Below are positions 1 to 11,234 of a DNA stretch of 64,000 bases, in pieces. Position 1 is the first letter of the stretch. Every line of letters begins with the position of its first letter. Both the position numbers and the translations under genes were made by a program. The stretch covers positions 27,147,197-27,211,196 of the forward strand of contig NC_059356.1 of the NCBI RefSeq assembly GCF_019703515.2, read 5' to 3'. The notes below the pieces were generated by a model. It worked only from the letters and a program-made list of their open reading frames with translations. It did no database searches and was not told where the DNA came from. This stretch comes from Myxocyprinus asiaticus (taxonomy: Eukaryota; Chordata; Actinopteri; Cypriniformes; Catostomidae).

Positions 1-551
1 TTTACAGTAATCATACCAGTGAAATGCCGCCCCGCCTGCTGTCCATTGTATCTCCCTTTCCTCCACCTTGCATGTTAGCCTTAGCCTTAGCCCTTCCCTC
101 TTTACTTTATTCACACATCAGATTTGCTCATTCATCCTGGTTAGTTTTTACTTTGGTGAACTAGGACTGTAAGTAGAAGGCAGATATTGCCAGATGACCT
201 ACAATCCATGAGCTTGATTTTTCTTCCACAGCAGCTGTTAGAATAATTGCTAACACTGAACTATAATGGGTCTCATGCACTGTTATTGGTAGTTTAATGC
301 ATGGTGGGCGTTTTGTAAAATGTGCAGGAGATATGTGTGGCAAAAACATTAACCATGCAAGGTACTCCAGCTCTGTCATATTCTGAGTTGTACCTCCTGT
401 AGTGTAGATATCAGTGTGTATGTAGGTTTGTTTAGTGAGTTTTTCTGTAAATGTGTGTACTTTGATTTTGGTTCTTTATGTGTTTTTGTGTTTTGTGGTT
501 CCATAATAACAACACATCAGTTATTGTTATTATAATAAAATGAGATACCAT
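1..551. other. Intron sequence, nothing recognised
   Basis: AT-rich, non-coding. It lies inside the intron upstream of exon 4, since the IS3-encoding exon is not found in the window. No conserved reading frame or clear repeat was seen. Confidence 0.5.
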
Positions 552-960
552 ATTAAAGGTGCATTTAGTATTTTTTGCTCAGGCCTAAGTATGACATGAA
601 CACTCACATGAACACTGTATGCATATCAGTAGCCTAATAAAGCAGTTTTATTTTACATGTGATGGGTTGCCTCATGGGGGCAGCTATGTTGGGATCACAT
701 TACCATGTGAATCACATGTGCAGCTACTTTCATGTGAGAGTTCTTGGTTCCCCTCTCATCAGACACTTTCGATAACAAAATAAATTAACCATGGCTGAAT
801 GGGAATAGCTAATTTCTACAGTGGCATTCGTCCAAGGTGACTGACACACAGTGCAATAGATCTTGTTCAGTGTAGCACCATTTTTAATGGGAATGACAAT
901 GAGGCTGTGAGGGATAGTCTTACCATCCCTCAGTGGTACACATGGTATAAAGCTGTAAAA
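552..960. repeat. Interspersed element, AAAGGTGCA family, copy 1
   Basis: The left end reads TTAAAGGTGCATTTAGTA. The body shares ordered blocks (TATCAGTA, CTCATGGGGGC, GGATCACAT, ATTAACCATGGCTGA) with copies at 17165-17595 and 40912-41255. It is a non-coding element with no transposase; the right end is degraded. Confidence 0.65.
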
Positions 961-1077
961 AGCTCCTTGATCACATCTGATTTTCCACAACTCGTGTTTT
1001 CTGGATTTTTTTTTTTTCCTACTCAATGTTCTTGGAAAGATATTTTTTCAAGATCTATCCCTTACAAAATCGAGAGT

Positions 1078-1275
1078 TCATGGAAAATTTGCAGCAAACT
1101 TGCTGCAAGTTCACTACTGATTATTTTCACAATATTTGTGGAAAATTGTCCATTGTTGCCAAAGGTTTGCTGCTGGTTCACCACTACCGGTGAAGAGTTA
1201 CAAACTTGTGAATCACAAGCTCGGGTGAAAATAATGAGTTGCAAATTTGCAGCAAATTTGTGGCTAGTTTGCTCT
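1078..1275. repeat. Short fold-back element
   Basis: The left arm contains TTGCTGCAAGTTCACTACTG and ATTATTTTCAC. The right arm contains GTGAAAATAATGAG and TTTGCAGCAAATTTG, roughly its reverse complement, so the two sides could pair as an imperfect hairpin of about 200 bp. It resembles a palindromic MITE; the family was not identified. Confidence 0.5.
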
Positions 1276-2109
1276 AGATTTTTTGTAAGGTAACGTAAAC
1301 AAAAAATTATTGCATGCACCTTAAATTTATTATGTTTGTTTTTTGTTTCGGCAGTATTCTAGTAACTGTACTTTGGCAGAAGCAATGTTTAGCCTACCAT
1401 AGTGACGTATTGTAAGGTTACAAGCAAAGGTATTTGGTGGTATGTTGGTATAACTTGTCTTCTTTGTGTGTGGGTATTTGTGTTTATTATATTATGTTAG
1501 TATTTGTGTTATTAAAGCTTGCTTTCTCCTGTTTGATCTTTGAGAGACCATGTGTGTGTTTATATGGGTCAGTGGGTGTGTTGGCTGCAGTAGGGAGGAT
1601 AGAGCTTGCTGTGTTTGCATGCTGCAGCCAATTTCTGAGTCTTCATGTGCTCTTGTGCCATTGAGTGGTTGGATATAGTTGGTCAGTTGTCCTGTTCAAC
1701 AGCTGAAAATGTGCCTGTATGTGTATTTATGAGTCTAAGTTGACAGTCAAGTATTTCATAGAAAGAGAGGGGAGTGAGTGAGTGAGTAAGTAAGTAAGTA
1801 ATAGAGAAGGAGACAATATAGAGAGGAAAAGCAGCTGATGTGGCTGATGGAATAAATTGTAGCATGATCTTGCATAGGTCTTTCCATGTTTCCCATAGCT
1901 TAGCAAAGAGGGGAATGGATATAACTAGAGAAGCAATAGGTTGGAAACAAGTGGAGGTGTGTGTAAGAGGGAGAAAGAGATAGAGAGAGTGAGAGAGGAG
2001 AAGCAGAGCAAGCCAATGAGAGCAGTCTGTGCAGGAGCTGCTGCAGTAACCTGTTTTTCACTACTGCAGATGATCAATCATCCAGCAAAGCCTTCAGACA
2101 AAAGAAGTC
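1276..2109. other. Intron sequence, TG-rich and purine-rich, no gene
   Basis: Contains GT-rich text, a (GAGT/AAGT)n patch near 1770-1800 and a GAGA-rich patch near 1965-2010. Short open frames here have low-complexity composition and no family resemblance. Confidence 0.5.
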
Positions 2110-2240
2110 TCTTTCTCTCCCTCCCTCCCTCTATCTCTCTCTCTCTCTCTCTCTCTCGTGTGTGTGTGTGTGTCTCACTCTCTCTGTCTCTGTCTCTCTC
2201 TTTCTCTTGCTTTCGCAAACACACACACACACTCACGCAC
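2110..2240. repeat. Compound (CT)n-(GT)n-(CT)n-(CA)n microsatellite
   Basis: Successive runs of CTCT, GTGTGT, CTCT and ACACAC directly visible. Confidence 0.9.
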
Positions 2241-2424
2241 TTACTTTTATATCATGGTAGGGACTTTCCTTTAACTTCTATTCTTTTGATGCTAAGCTAA
2301 TTATATTTTCCCCTATCCCTACCCCAAAGCCTAAAATAACGTCACTAAAACCTTTATGTCTTTTTAGATTTTCATTAAGACATTATTTAGTATGTTTATT
2401 AAGTCATTTTCCTGCACACCTCCC

Positions 2425-2490
2425 TGTCTCTGTGTCTCTCTCTCACTCGCTCACTCACTCTCTCACTCACTCACTCACTCACGTGCACAT
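2425..2490. repeat. (CACT)n microsatellite
   Basis: Repeated CACT units interrupted by CT dinucleotides. Confidence 0.85.
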
Positions 2491-2654
2491 GTGTGCGTGG
2501 GATAGGACGTTTTAAGTCATTTGAACTCTTTTTATGATGAAATTTAATAATCATTGAAGCTCAACAAGAGAAGTCATTTAGCGCGAACACCAGTGAAGTG
2601 GTAGGCCTACAGTCAGCAGCATCTAAACAGTTTAAGGTTTTTCACCAAACACGG

Positions 2655-2717
2655 ATGAAAAAAAGGAGACCCCCCCCCCCCTCCCACCCGAAAGTCAGTG
2701 TGTAGTTTGCACCCTGA

Positions 2718-2749
<32 letters not shown>

Positions 2750-3062
2750 TGGTGCAGCTATCATTATGAGGACTCTCCATAGACATAATGATTTTTATAC
2801 TGTACAACCTATAGATTCTGTCCCCTAACCCTACCCCTAAACCTAACCCTCACAAAAAACTTTCTGCATTTTTAAATTTTCAATAAAACATTGTTCAGTA
2901 TGTTTTTTAAGCAATTTAAATTATGGGGACACTAGAAATGTCCTCATAAACCACATTTATAGCATAATACCCTTGTAATTACAAGTTTGTAACCTAAAAA
3001 AAAGTCCTCGTAAACCACTTAAACCTGCCCCCCCCCCCCCCCCACACACACACACACACACT
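2655..3062 (-). repeat. (CA)n-anchored interspersed repeat with CCCTAA-like core
   Basis: C-run, (CA)n, then TCATTATGAGGACTCTCCAT, a CCCCTAACCCTACCCC core, GTCCTCATAAACCAC and a second C-run with (CA)n. The same order is found inverted at 33412-33600 and in diverged form at 55240-55535, so it is a dispersed repeat family. Confidence 0.75.
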
Positions 3063-3648
3063 TTTATTCTCTTTTCACAGCTGTTTTTGCAGGTCAATGA
3101 CAGATGTATCTTTCAGTTGAGCAGCACTTTGAAGATGAATTGATATGTCCCCCCTCAACCACTCAGCCCTGGTCCTTTGATAACACACAAGCACATTCAT
3201 AGCATTATCTTTTTCTCTTTATATCTCTTTCTCTTTCACCCTCTTTTCTCTTTGTCTTTTGCTCTGTTTTTTTCTAAAAGAAATTGATAGAAGTATAGAT
3301 ACTGCATTGAATTAATGAAATTCTGTGTAAAACAGCAGTAACGTCTAGTGCAGAGTAAAATCACAGCTATTGACATACTGTACACATTGTTAAATGGTTG
3401 AAATTGCCAAACATCTCGAAGTGCAATAACACATTGCTGTATAAAGATACATTAGCTGAAATCCAACTGTTGCAAGAATTAGAAACCTGTTCACGTGCAA
3501 TATCGTTACTCCTGACTTAGGTTACAAGCAAAAGATATGTGATAGGTATTATAATTAAATCTACTAATGTTTTTCTTTTATATTTCCAAATCTCAAATGA
3601 TGTGACAATAAATGTTAATGAATTAAATTGAAATTGACAATTATACAT
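3063..3648. other. Intron sequence, nothing recognised
   Basis: AT-rich with a pyrimidine-rich stretch near 3205-3275. No open frame or repeat pairing seen. Confidence 0.5.
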
Positions 3649-3958
3649 GGTGGTGATGGGGGCATGGCCGAGCGATGTCTGTGGAGAGCGAGGCCGAGAG
3701 AGTGACTGCGGTAAGGGTTGGCACCTGTGGGAAATCACAGCTGTTTTGTGTTTGCAGTGAAAGCAGAGAGTGATTTAAAGGGTGATCCAGACCGCTGGAG
3801 GTGAGAGAGAGAGCCAAGTCTTCACTTTTGTGTGTGTGGACATCATTTGCATGTACAAAAAAAAAAAAACATTATAGTGAGTGAAAATAAAGGTACCTTT
3901 TGAGTTTGATTTGTCATCTCCCGCTTTCTCCTTGAGAGAGTGAAAGAACCTTGTGACA
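3649..3958 (+). repeat. 5' LTR of the Gmr1-like element
   Basis: Matches 7411-7709 through GGTGATGGGGGCATGGCC, GGTAAGGGTTGGCACCTGTG, the AATAAAGGTACC polyadenylation-like block and the end GAAAGAACCTTGTGACA. The first bases diverge from the TGTG start of the 3' copy, so the left boundary is good only to a few bases. Confidence 0.85.
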
Positions 3959-3959
3959 G

Positions 3960-3976
3960 TGGTGCCAAAACCCAGG
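3960..3976 (+). other. Primer-binding-site-like sequence
   Basis: TGGTGCCAAAACCCAGG starts one base after the 5' LTR and begins with TGG, as expected for pairing with the CCA end of a tRNA. The tRNA was not identified. Confidence 0.5.
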
Positions 3977-4690
3977 AAGGAGGAAGGATACACTGCCATA
4001 ACGTCCTCGCCACTGGAAGAAATCTTCAAGTCCCTCGCCAGCATCCACCAAGCACAACACCAGGCCCTCATGGAGCTGCGATACAGCAGGAGAATCGTTT
4101 CGAGGTGCTCCTCCAGGGCCAAGCGGAGGACCAGCGGGTGTTGTGGAGCTTGCTGCCCCAGGAGGGGGTTTCAGCTGTAACCCCAGCAGCAGAAGGACCC
4201 CATGTGAAGCAAGTGAAGAAGACACTGCAGGATGACCAGGAGGCCTTCATGAAGCTCTTTGAGCACATAGCCAGAGCCCTGAAGTGGCCACGCTCACAGT
4301 GGGGGTCCATCTGCTACCGCTGCTGTCTGGGGAAGCCCAACTCGTGGCACACCAACTTCCGGTGGCCAACCTCCTGGGGTATTCTGATTTGAAGAAAGCC
4401 GTCCTGCAACAGGTCGGCCGCAGCCCAGAACAGCATCGCCAGGGGACCCGCACATTGAAGCTGAGTGAGTTCGGCCACCTGTTCGCCTTCGCACAACAGC
4501 TCTGCAACGCCTGCCATCAGTGGTTGCTGGTTGAGGAGGAGGGTGATGCCGACGACATCATCAACATTGTGGTGCTGGAGCAGTTTTTCACCCGGCTGCC
4601 GAAGGGGATGGCGGAGTGGGTCCAGTGCCACTGTCTGGCGTGGCTGGAGGAGGCAATCCAGTTGGCTGAGGATCATGTAGTGGTGTATCC
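3962..4690 (+). pseudogene. gag remnant with SCAN-like segment
   Basis: Recognisable capsid-type peptides occur in three successive frames: LEEIFKSLASIHQAQHQALM near 3998, LLQGQAEDQRVLWSLLPQEG near 4108, then LEQFFTRLPKGMAEWVQC near 4575. Two frameshifts are therefore needed. The last segment resembles the gag region related to the vertebrate SCAN domain, which fits the Gmr1-like assignment. No intact product is possible. Confidence 0.75.
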
Positions 4691-4708
4691 AGGGGACGGC
4701 GAGCCACT

Positions 4709-4713
4709 TTCTC

Positions 4714-4763
<50 letters not shown>
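4709..4763. repeat. (CT)n microsatellite inside the gag remnant
   Basis: Long uninterrupted CT run, one likely reason for reading-frame decay. Confidence 0.9.
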
Positions 4764-4765
<2 letters not shown>

Positions 4766-4962
4766 ACTCTTTCTTCCTTCCCTCACCCTCCCATTCCCCG
4801 TATCCTGCTCCTGTTCCCCGGAAACAGGGAATTCCTTCCCCAAAACTGGTCACCCGGTCCCGTGGCCGTTCATCCCGCTGGCTTCCCCTAACCCTCTCCG
4901 CTCTCCCCCACAGGCTGGTGAATCCAGTGCCGCAGGTGTGGCCGTGAAGTCTGGGCCGGTCT

Positions 4963-5370
4963 GCTGGAGCTTCGGGGGTCCTGGGCATTTCCAGGACTGA
5001 TGCCCCACGATGAAGGTGGAGACATTGGTCTGGGTGCCTGATGCGCCACAGGCCACCCCCGATTGAGCAGCAGCATACCGGATGCCTGTGAGAATAAAGG
5101 GGGGTACATATCAAGCCTTGGTGGATTCAGGTTGTAATCAACTTCACCAAAGCTTGATTCAGTCCGAGGCTTTGGATACAAGCCGGCAGGTGAAGGTAAG
5201 GTGTATGAACGGGGATATTCACGATTACCCGTTAGTGATGGTCATCATTCAATTTCAGGGACAAAAGCATAGTGTAGAGGCTGCGCCTCACCCATCCACT
5301 AATCTTGGGTACGAATTGGCCAGCATTTACTGCTTTCTTGAGGGAAATCTGTGTGGATGGGTCCTGTAAC
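4963..5370 (+). pseudogene. Zinc-knuckle and aspartic-protease remnant
   Basis: CWSFGGPGHFQ near 4963 looks like a worn CX2CX4HX4C nucleocapsid finger. VRIKGGTYQALVDSGCNQ near 5085 matches the retroviral-type protease start, with DSG in place of the usual DTG or DSG catalytic triad. The two pieces are in different frames. The remnant ends at stops near 5368. Confidence 0.7.
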
Positions 5371-5529
5371 AGAGTGTCTCGGTGTGTGGTTTGTGATGCA
5401 CTGGCTAGGGAGGTGGAGCCGGGGCCATCTACGTCAGCTCCGCATCAGGATGACATAAGGGAGAGGGAAGTGTCGGCTTCCCCAGCCCTTAGAGGATTCC
5501 CTACAGGGGATTTCCCTCTGGAGCAGATG

Positions 5530-6480
5530 AGAGACAAGACCCTTAGGCATGCCTTTGATCAAGTGAAAGTGATTGATGGTCAGCGTCTCCAGCCAGACAT
5601 TGTACTCGCATTTCCATATTTTTAAATTATCAAGGATCGGTTGTATTGAGTGAAACAGGATGCTCAGGAAAATACAACCCAATTGGCATGGACCAAGTCG
5701 GGCTATTAGAGCAGATGGCATCACAGCACATAGTGTTGCGGAGGCACTCTTCAGAATAATCTCCCGAGTGGGGATTCCGAAAGAAATCCTTACTGATCAG
5801 GGCACAAAGTTTATGTCACGTACATTACACGAACTGTATGAATTATTGGGGATTAAATCGAATCGATTAAATCAAAACAGGTGGCTTGGTTGATTGACTT
5901 AATCAGACACTAATGAATATGATTCGTAAATTTGTGCACGAAGACGCTCGAAATTGGTCAAGTGGCTTGAGCCCCTATTATTTGCAGTACAAGAGGTCCC
6001 ACAAGCCTCCATGGGGTTCTCCCAATTTGAAGGGCATCGACTGCTTAGCGTGCTCGATGTCCTATGGGAAAATTGGGAGGAGAGACCTTCAAACAGCAAA
6101 AATTAAGTTCAATACGTTCTTGACCTGAGAGCAAAACTCCACTCACTGGGGCAATTAACACAGGAGAATTTGCTCCAGGATCAAGAACGTCAAAGCCGGC
6201 TGTATAATGGGGTACTTGGCTATGGGAATTTGCACTGGGAGATAAAGTCCTTGTATTACTCCCCACATCAAGCTCTAAATTACTCGCTAAATGGCAAGGA
6301 CCCTTTGAGGACACACGACAGGTTGGGGAAATCGATTATGAGGTGAAACGAGGCAGTCCCCGTGAAGTTGGCGATGATGGTTCTGAAAAGGGAGGAGCTC
6401 GGACTGGAGGCGAACTTAAAAGCCACCGATCGATTCACCCAGGTCACTTGCAGAGACCACCTCTCACCGTCACAAGTCAC
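5530..6480 (+). pseudogene. Integrase remnant, upstream of RT
   Basis: RIISRVGIPKEILTDQGTKF near 5752-5811 is the second-aspartate segment of a retroviral-type integrase core. Further worn pieces follow (MIRKFVHEDARNW near 5919; a C-terminal region to about 6480). The N-terminal zinc-binding part and first catalytic aspartate appear deleted between about 5650 and 5700. Its position before the RT sequence is diagnostic for the clade. Confidence 0.75.
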
Positions 6481-6504
6481 GGAGGATGCCAGGTTGTAAG
6501 GAGA

Positions 6505-6945
6505 ATTCTCTGACATGTTCTTGCCTCTTCCTGGTCATACAAATCTCATAGAACACCATATCGAAACAACCCCAGGGGTAGTGGTACACAGTCGTCCCTA
6601 CCAATTACCCGAACACAAAAAAAAAAGTGGGGCTGTCCTGAAGTAGTTAGGATGGGCGGGACTCACGGCAAACCCTAAGAAGTGTGCATTTGGACAGGTG
6701 GAAGTACAGTATCTGGGCTTCCACTTGGGTCATGGACAGGTGCGGCTGCAAATTGATAAGACCGTGGCGATTGCAGCCTGCCCAAGACCTAAGACCAAAA
6801 AGGAGGTGAGACAGTTCCGGGGGCTGGATGGCTACTATCGTAGTTTTGTGCCTAATTATTCAACTGTCACCAGCCCGCTGACTGATCTTACTAAAAAGGG
6901 GGCACTAGATCTGGTCCAGTGCAATTCACGCAAGTAAAAGCTGCA
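6505..6945 (+). pseudogene. Reverse-transcriptase remnant lacking its catalytic core
   Basis: An RT N-terminal leader (FSDMFLPLPGHTNL, about 6508) is followed within 150 bp by the connection region (VEVQYLGFHLGHGQVRLQID from 6699, then VRQFRGLDGYYRSFVPNY). The intervening palm segment with the YxDD motif is gone, a deletion of several hundred bases compared with the family. Confidence 0.8.
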
Positions 6946-6989
6946 CTCTATGGCGGGCCGTTATTGCACTCTCCTGACTTCTCTCTCCA

Positions 6990-7393
6990 TTTTATCTTTC
7001 AGATGGACTCATCGGACAGGGTTTTGGGAGCGGTAATGTCCCAGATGGTGGAGGGGGAGCCCTGTGCAGTACATTAGTCGCAAGCTCTCGATGACAGAGA
7101 CTAAGTACTGCACAACTGAGAAGCAGTGTTTGGCCATCAATTGGGCGGTCCTCACCCTCTGGTACTATCTGTTGGGGCGTGCTTTCACCCTCTGTTCAGA
7201 CCACACCCCGCACCAGTGGCTCCATCGAATGAAGGATACCAACGCACAGATCACCCATTGGTATCTAGCTTTCCAGCCTTTTAAGTTTGAGGTCTTCCAC
7301 AGGCCGGGGGCGCAGATGGCTGTTGCGGATTTCCTCTCCAGAAATGGGGTGGGGGGGGGAGTAAGTGACAGGTTGGATGTCTCCCTGGCCTGA
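6990..7393 (+). pseudogene. RNase H remnant
   Basis: The frame from about 7064 gives YISRKLSMTETKYCTTEKQC, LCSDHTPHQWLHRM and RPGAQMAVADFLSRN, the end of a Ty3/gypsy RNase H domain and tether. Part of the start (DSSDRVLGAVMSQMVEG) is in another frame just upstream. Confidence 0.8.
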
Positions 7394-7400
7394 GTCGGGC

Positions 7401-7410
7401 GATGGGGGTA
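7401..7410 (+). other. Polypurine-tract-like sequence
   Basis: GATGGGGGTA immediately before the 3' LTR, in the expected plus-strand priming position. Confidence 0.5.
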
Positions 7411-7561
7411 TGTGGTGATGGGGGCATGGCCAAGAGAGTGAGTGCGGTAAGGGTTGGCACCTGTGGGAAATCACCTCTGACAGCTGTTTTGTGTTTGCAG
7501 TGAGAGTGATTTAAAAGGCGATCCAAACCACCGGAGTGGAGAGAGAGAAACTAGCCTACAC

Positions 7562-7596
<35 letters not shown>

Positions 7597-7709
7597 CATC
7601 ATTTGCAAGTACAAAAAACATTAGAGTGAGCAAAAATAAAGATACCTTTTGAGTTTGATTCACCGTCTCCTGTTTCCTCCTTGAAAGAGTGTGAAAGAAC
7701 CTTGTCACA
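7411..7709 (+). repeat. 3' LTR of the Gmr1-like element
   Basis: Begins TGTGGTGATGGGGGC and ends TTGTCACA, giving short inverted TGTG/CACA ends. It carries a (GT)n expansion at about 7564-7593 that the 5' LTR has only in short form. Confidence 0.9.
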
Positions 7710-7735
7710 TGTATTGTATAATTAATTACATCATT

Positions 7736-8091
7736 CAAGGGATAGTTCATACAAAAATTAAAAGAAAAAAAGAAGAAAGAAAAAAAAGAAAGAAAATATA
7801 ATTTACTCACCCTCACGTTGTTCAAAACCCGATTGACTTTCTTTCATCTGTGGAACACAAAAGAACATGTTAGGCACAATGTGAGTCTCATTCTTCATTT
7901 ACTTTCATTGCATATTTTCATTGCATATTTTTCCCATACTGTACAATGAAAGTGAATGGTGGCTGAGGTTGCCATTCTGCCTAACATCATCTTTTATGTT
8001 CCACTAAATCTAAGGCCATTTAGATTTGGAACAGTATGTTGGTAAGTGAATGATAGTAGAATTTGAATATTTGGGTGAACTATCCCTTTAA
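7736..8091. mobile_element. Short TIR element, ATAGTTCACCC family
   Basis: The left end is AAGGGATAGTTCAT and the right end is GGGTGAACTATCCCTTTAAA, inverted copies. The internal block TTACTCACCCTCACGTTGTT is typical of this cyprinid family. Non-autonomous. Confidence 0.8.
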
Positions 8092-8488
8092 AGGTGTTGT
8101 AAGCGATTTTAGCATTCTGAAGCTTTCATGTGACTGAGCCGTTGAATTAGCCACACCCCCTCAAAGATCATTTTGAGACCAAAACCGAACAAAAGAGCAG
8201 CATTGTTTGTTCCTGTGGCTGTCAAACTCAACAGTGGTACAATAGCGCCCTCAACTGACAAACATTATGAATCATAGCCTCAATGATCTGCTTCAAATAC
8301 AACACTATGAGAACGAAAAAATTATTGACAGGTGAAAAGCATCAATGTCTGCGGTCTGCGGACACATTTTTGTTTGGTGTTTACAAAAACTATAACAATC
8401 AGAACAGTTATTTCATTAATATCTTTAAGGGAGTAGGAACATTTTTTGCGTACTTTCCCATGTAAAAATCACTTACAGCACTTTTAAT
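8087..8488. mobile_element. Short TIR element, GTGTTGTAAGCGATTTT family
   Basis: TTTAAAGGTGTTGTAAGCGA at the left and AAATCACTTACAGCACTTTT at the right are diverged inverted repeats. It abuts the preceding element and shares its CTTTAAAGG end. Confidence 0.7.
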
Positions 8489-11234
8489 TATATGTTTAAT
8501 TATATATACCTGATGACACAATTTGGGGCCATTGATTGTATTAACAGAGAAATATATTAGTGTCAGGTTCAATTTTAGATATATTTAGTCAGCTATGCAA
8601 TATTTGTCTGTCTATATTACCTTGGGCAGTTGGACATTTTATGGATGCACAAACAAATAGGACACAAAGTACACCTCAATGGTCCTTCAAGGCTTCAGAG
8701 ATGCAAACACGTGAGAACCATTTGAGGAACTGATTGTGTGTGTCTGTGTGTAAATCTGATTTTCACATATGTCTATATGCATGTGTGTTTCTCTACTGTG
8801 CACATAAACCCATATTTTATCATGTGCTTCTTGCAGAATGTTTTAGGTTACATTGCACTGTATGATTATATTACATGATGTGACATTGATTTTTTGAGAT
8901 TTAAAATAAAAGATATGGAGAGATTTCAAAGCATGTGAATGCTATTCACATAAGTAAACATTACTTATAAATCCATCAAACTCCTCCTTTTGCCTTGTTA
9001 GTGCAGGGATGCTGAGATTCTATCAATGAGAAAGGGCTTGTGTTCCCATGGAAACAGTTATGAATGAGAAGGGCCCAGTACCCGTAGAAGCTGTCTGAAT
9101 GAGGAATTGCCGGTTGCTATGGGGATATGGTGTATTGTGAGGAAGTCTGTGGTTAGAGGCAGTTGAGAGGCATCCTCTTCGGCTTTCTAAACAAACTGCA
9201 CCACTGCTGTGACAGTATCAATAGATTAAATGGTACCTAAATGGTAGAGTTTTGACTAGTAGCAGCAGTGACCTACTTACAAGAAAGAAAGAGAATAGGA
9301 GACCCTACATTTACATTCAGCTGCTACAAAAGCCATCACCACTTTCCCTGGACTGTACTAAAGTACTGAAACCACTCACTAGGCAGTTATCAAACTGGCA
9401 GAGACTGTGGCATACGTGGCAAGTACGAAACCCCAAATGGTGCCTCCAGTATCTTGTCATTTTTACAGTGACATCCTGGTTTTCATGAGGTTTTTTAAGT
9501 CTTTCTTCTGCTGTCTTTCTCCTTCCTTTTTATTTCACTCCCAGCCATACACACACTCTCAGTGTGTGACCAGAATTGTAGTGAGATGGACTGACAGATA
9601 CCTCCCATTGGGCTGCCCCGTGTCAGTGCAGTGTGAACACCTGTGAATCCCTCTCTGTATCCCATTAACCCAATATGCCAGGTTCTTTGGGGGCTCCACT
9701 GGGGTTTCCCTTCCTAAACCTCCCAAGCTCAGAACAGCAAGGCTGGCTCTCTCAGCATATCCATTTTAGTGGAGGAAACAGACACTTTTTATACCTTTAT
9801 AACAGAGTTTAGATGATTCCTCCAACAGCTGAGCTACAGCGCAATGCGATAAAATGTGAACACATTTGTAAACGTAGTTGGTTATTTAATGCAAATGTTA
9901 AAATTTATCACCTTACAACTAAAGTAAAAGTGAAATCAAAAGATCGCATTTTGTGAGGAACATGGCTAAAGTTTTTATGTGATACTGATAATCTACCCCT
10001 TTACTCATGATTTGTGTGAAAGGGGGAAAAATGTTGTTGTTATAGAACCTTTAGTATGTAATTCACCAGGAAACTGCCACGATATACAACAAGCCATGTA
10101 AAAATAATTTTTCAAAAATGTAGGTATAGTAATGTGTTTCTATGAGACCAAGTATTTTCTAAATAGAGTGCATTTACATGCACAATAATATGCTAATAAT
10201 GAAAATGAATGAATGAATAAATAAATAAATCTAAAAACCTGGCAATACAACATAAGATTTTAAATAGTGTTTATCTCTGGTTGTAATGTCAAAACACACT
10301 GAATAAGCCACTAGATCGGCATGTAAAGGTGTTTACATGCAGAACGAAATCAAGGTAATGGTCAAGAATAAATGTGTGCTGATAATGGGGAAATTAATTT
10401 TTAGCGAAAATGTATAAACCTTTCAAAACAGACCTGCCATGAGCTACAAGGTTAAGGCATCTGTAGAAATATATGCATCTGTAGAAGCCACAAGTCTGCG
10501 CAACTACATAAAAAATTAATCTTTTTTAATAGCTGAATTCCTGGTGAAGAATTACACAACCCATGAATCTTAAAGAGAGCTCCACCAATCAAAGTAGCTG
10601 TTACTATGGAAATGGAAATTGTGGTAAAAGCCCACTCCAGTGAAGCATTGTGAATGAATTATGTAATCATATCGGTCTCACTACACTCTCAGACTAATTA
10701 TATATTTGTACAGTATATATGAATATTTTGAAGGAGTTTATTGTTTTTAATATTTATAATAATCAATGACTATTGTTATTAAGTCTGACTACCGAATAAC
10801 TAAGTCAATATCTTTATATGGTACCATTGTTTTTATTCAACTGCGTTATTTGCAAAGCTTTGTAAGATTGTACTGTAGTTAATTTCCTCATTAAACGTTT
10901 AAGGTGAAGTGTGAAACTTTGGTATTAAAATATTTACTTCTATCTCAGATTAATATGCAGAGACAAATAAATAGAACCATTTGTAGGTTAATTTTCTTTC
11001 GAAAACTGTAAACACTGTCTCTGTTGCACTATAAAAATTATTCTGTTTGAATTATGCAACCCGTCCAGCTTAATACAACAACACTGATTCAAACAATGGC
11101 ATGAGCTGGAGGCAGGACTGCCTTGTTTGTTTGATCAGAAGGAGGGGAGAGTATTCGGAAGGCTGTTTGGAAATTTATTTTAGACATTTATTTGTGCAAT
11201 GCCATTCGGTGGCACTGAAATTACACACTTCAGC
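8489..11234. other. Intron sequence, no gene
   Basis: AT-rich, non-coding. A three-unit tandem repeat (9025-9132) is listed separately, and an AATA/AATG-rich patch lies near 10205-10230. Nothing else was recognised. Confidence 0.5.
9025..9132. repeat. Three tandem units of about 36 bp
   Basis: Units begin at 9025 (AATGAGAAAGGGC), 9063 (AATGAGAAGGGCC) and 9098 (AATGAGGAATTGCC), spaced 38 and 35 bp. The distal parts are CCCATGGAAACAG, CCCGTAGAAGCTG and GCTATGGGGATAT. Units 1 and 3 resemble RFX X-box half sites. Confidence 0.6.

Larger units (their letters stand above)
3649..7709 (+). mobile_element. Degraded Ty3/gypsy LTR retrotransposon of Gmr1-like type
   Basis: Two LTRs of about 300 bp, alignable almost end to end, flank gag, zinc-knuckle, protease, integrase, reverse transcriptase and RNase H remnants in that order. 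Integrase before reverse transcriptase is the arrangement of the Gmr1-like clade, not of ordinary Ty3/gypsy elements. The coding part has several frameshifts and stops, and the reverse-transcriptase core is missing, so the copy cannot move by itself. It lies in the cacna1a intron in the same orientation as the gene. Confidence 0.9.

Noticed and set aside
4314..5114. 266-codon open frame on the - strand
   Set aside because: Antisense shadow of the retrotransposon gag region with an Arg-Glu run from the (CT)n tract.
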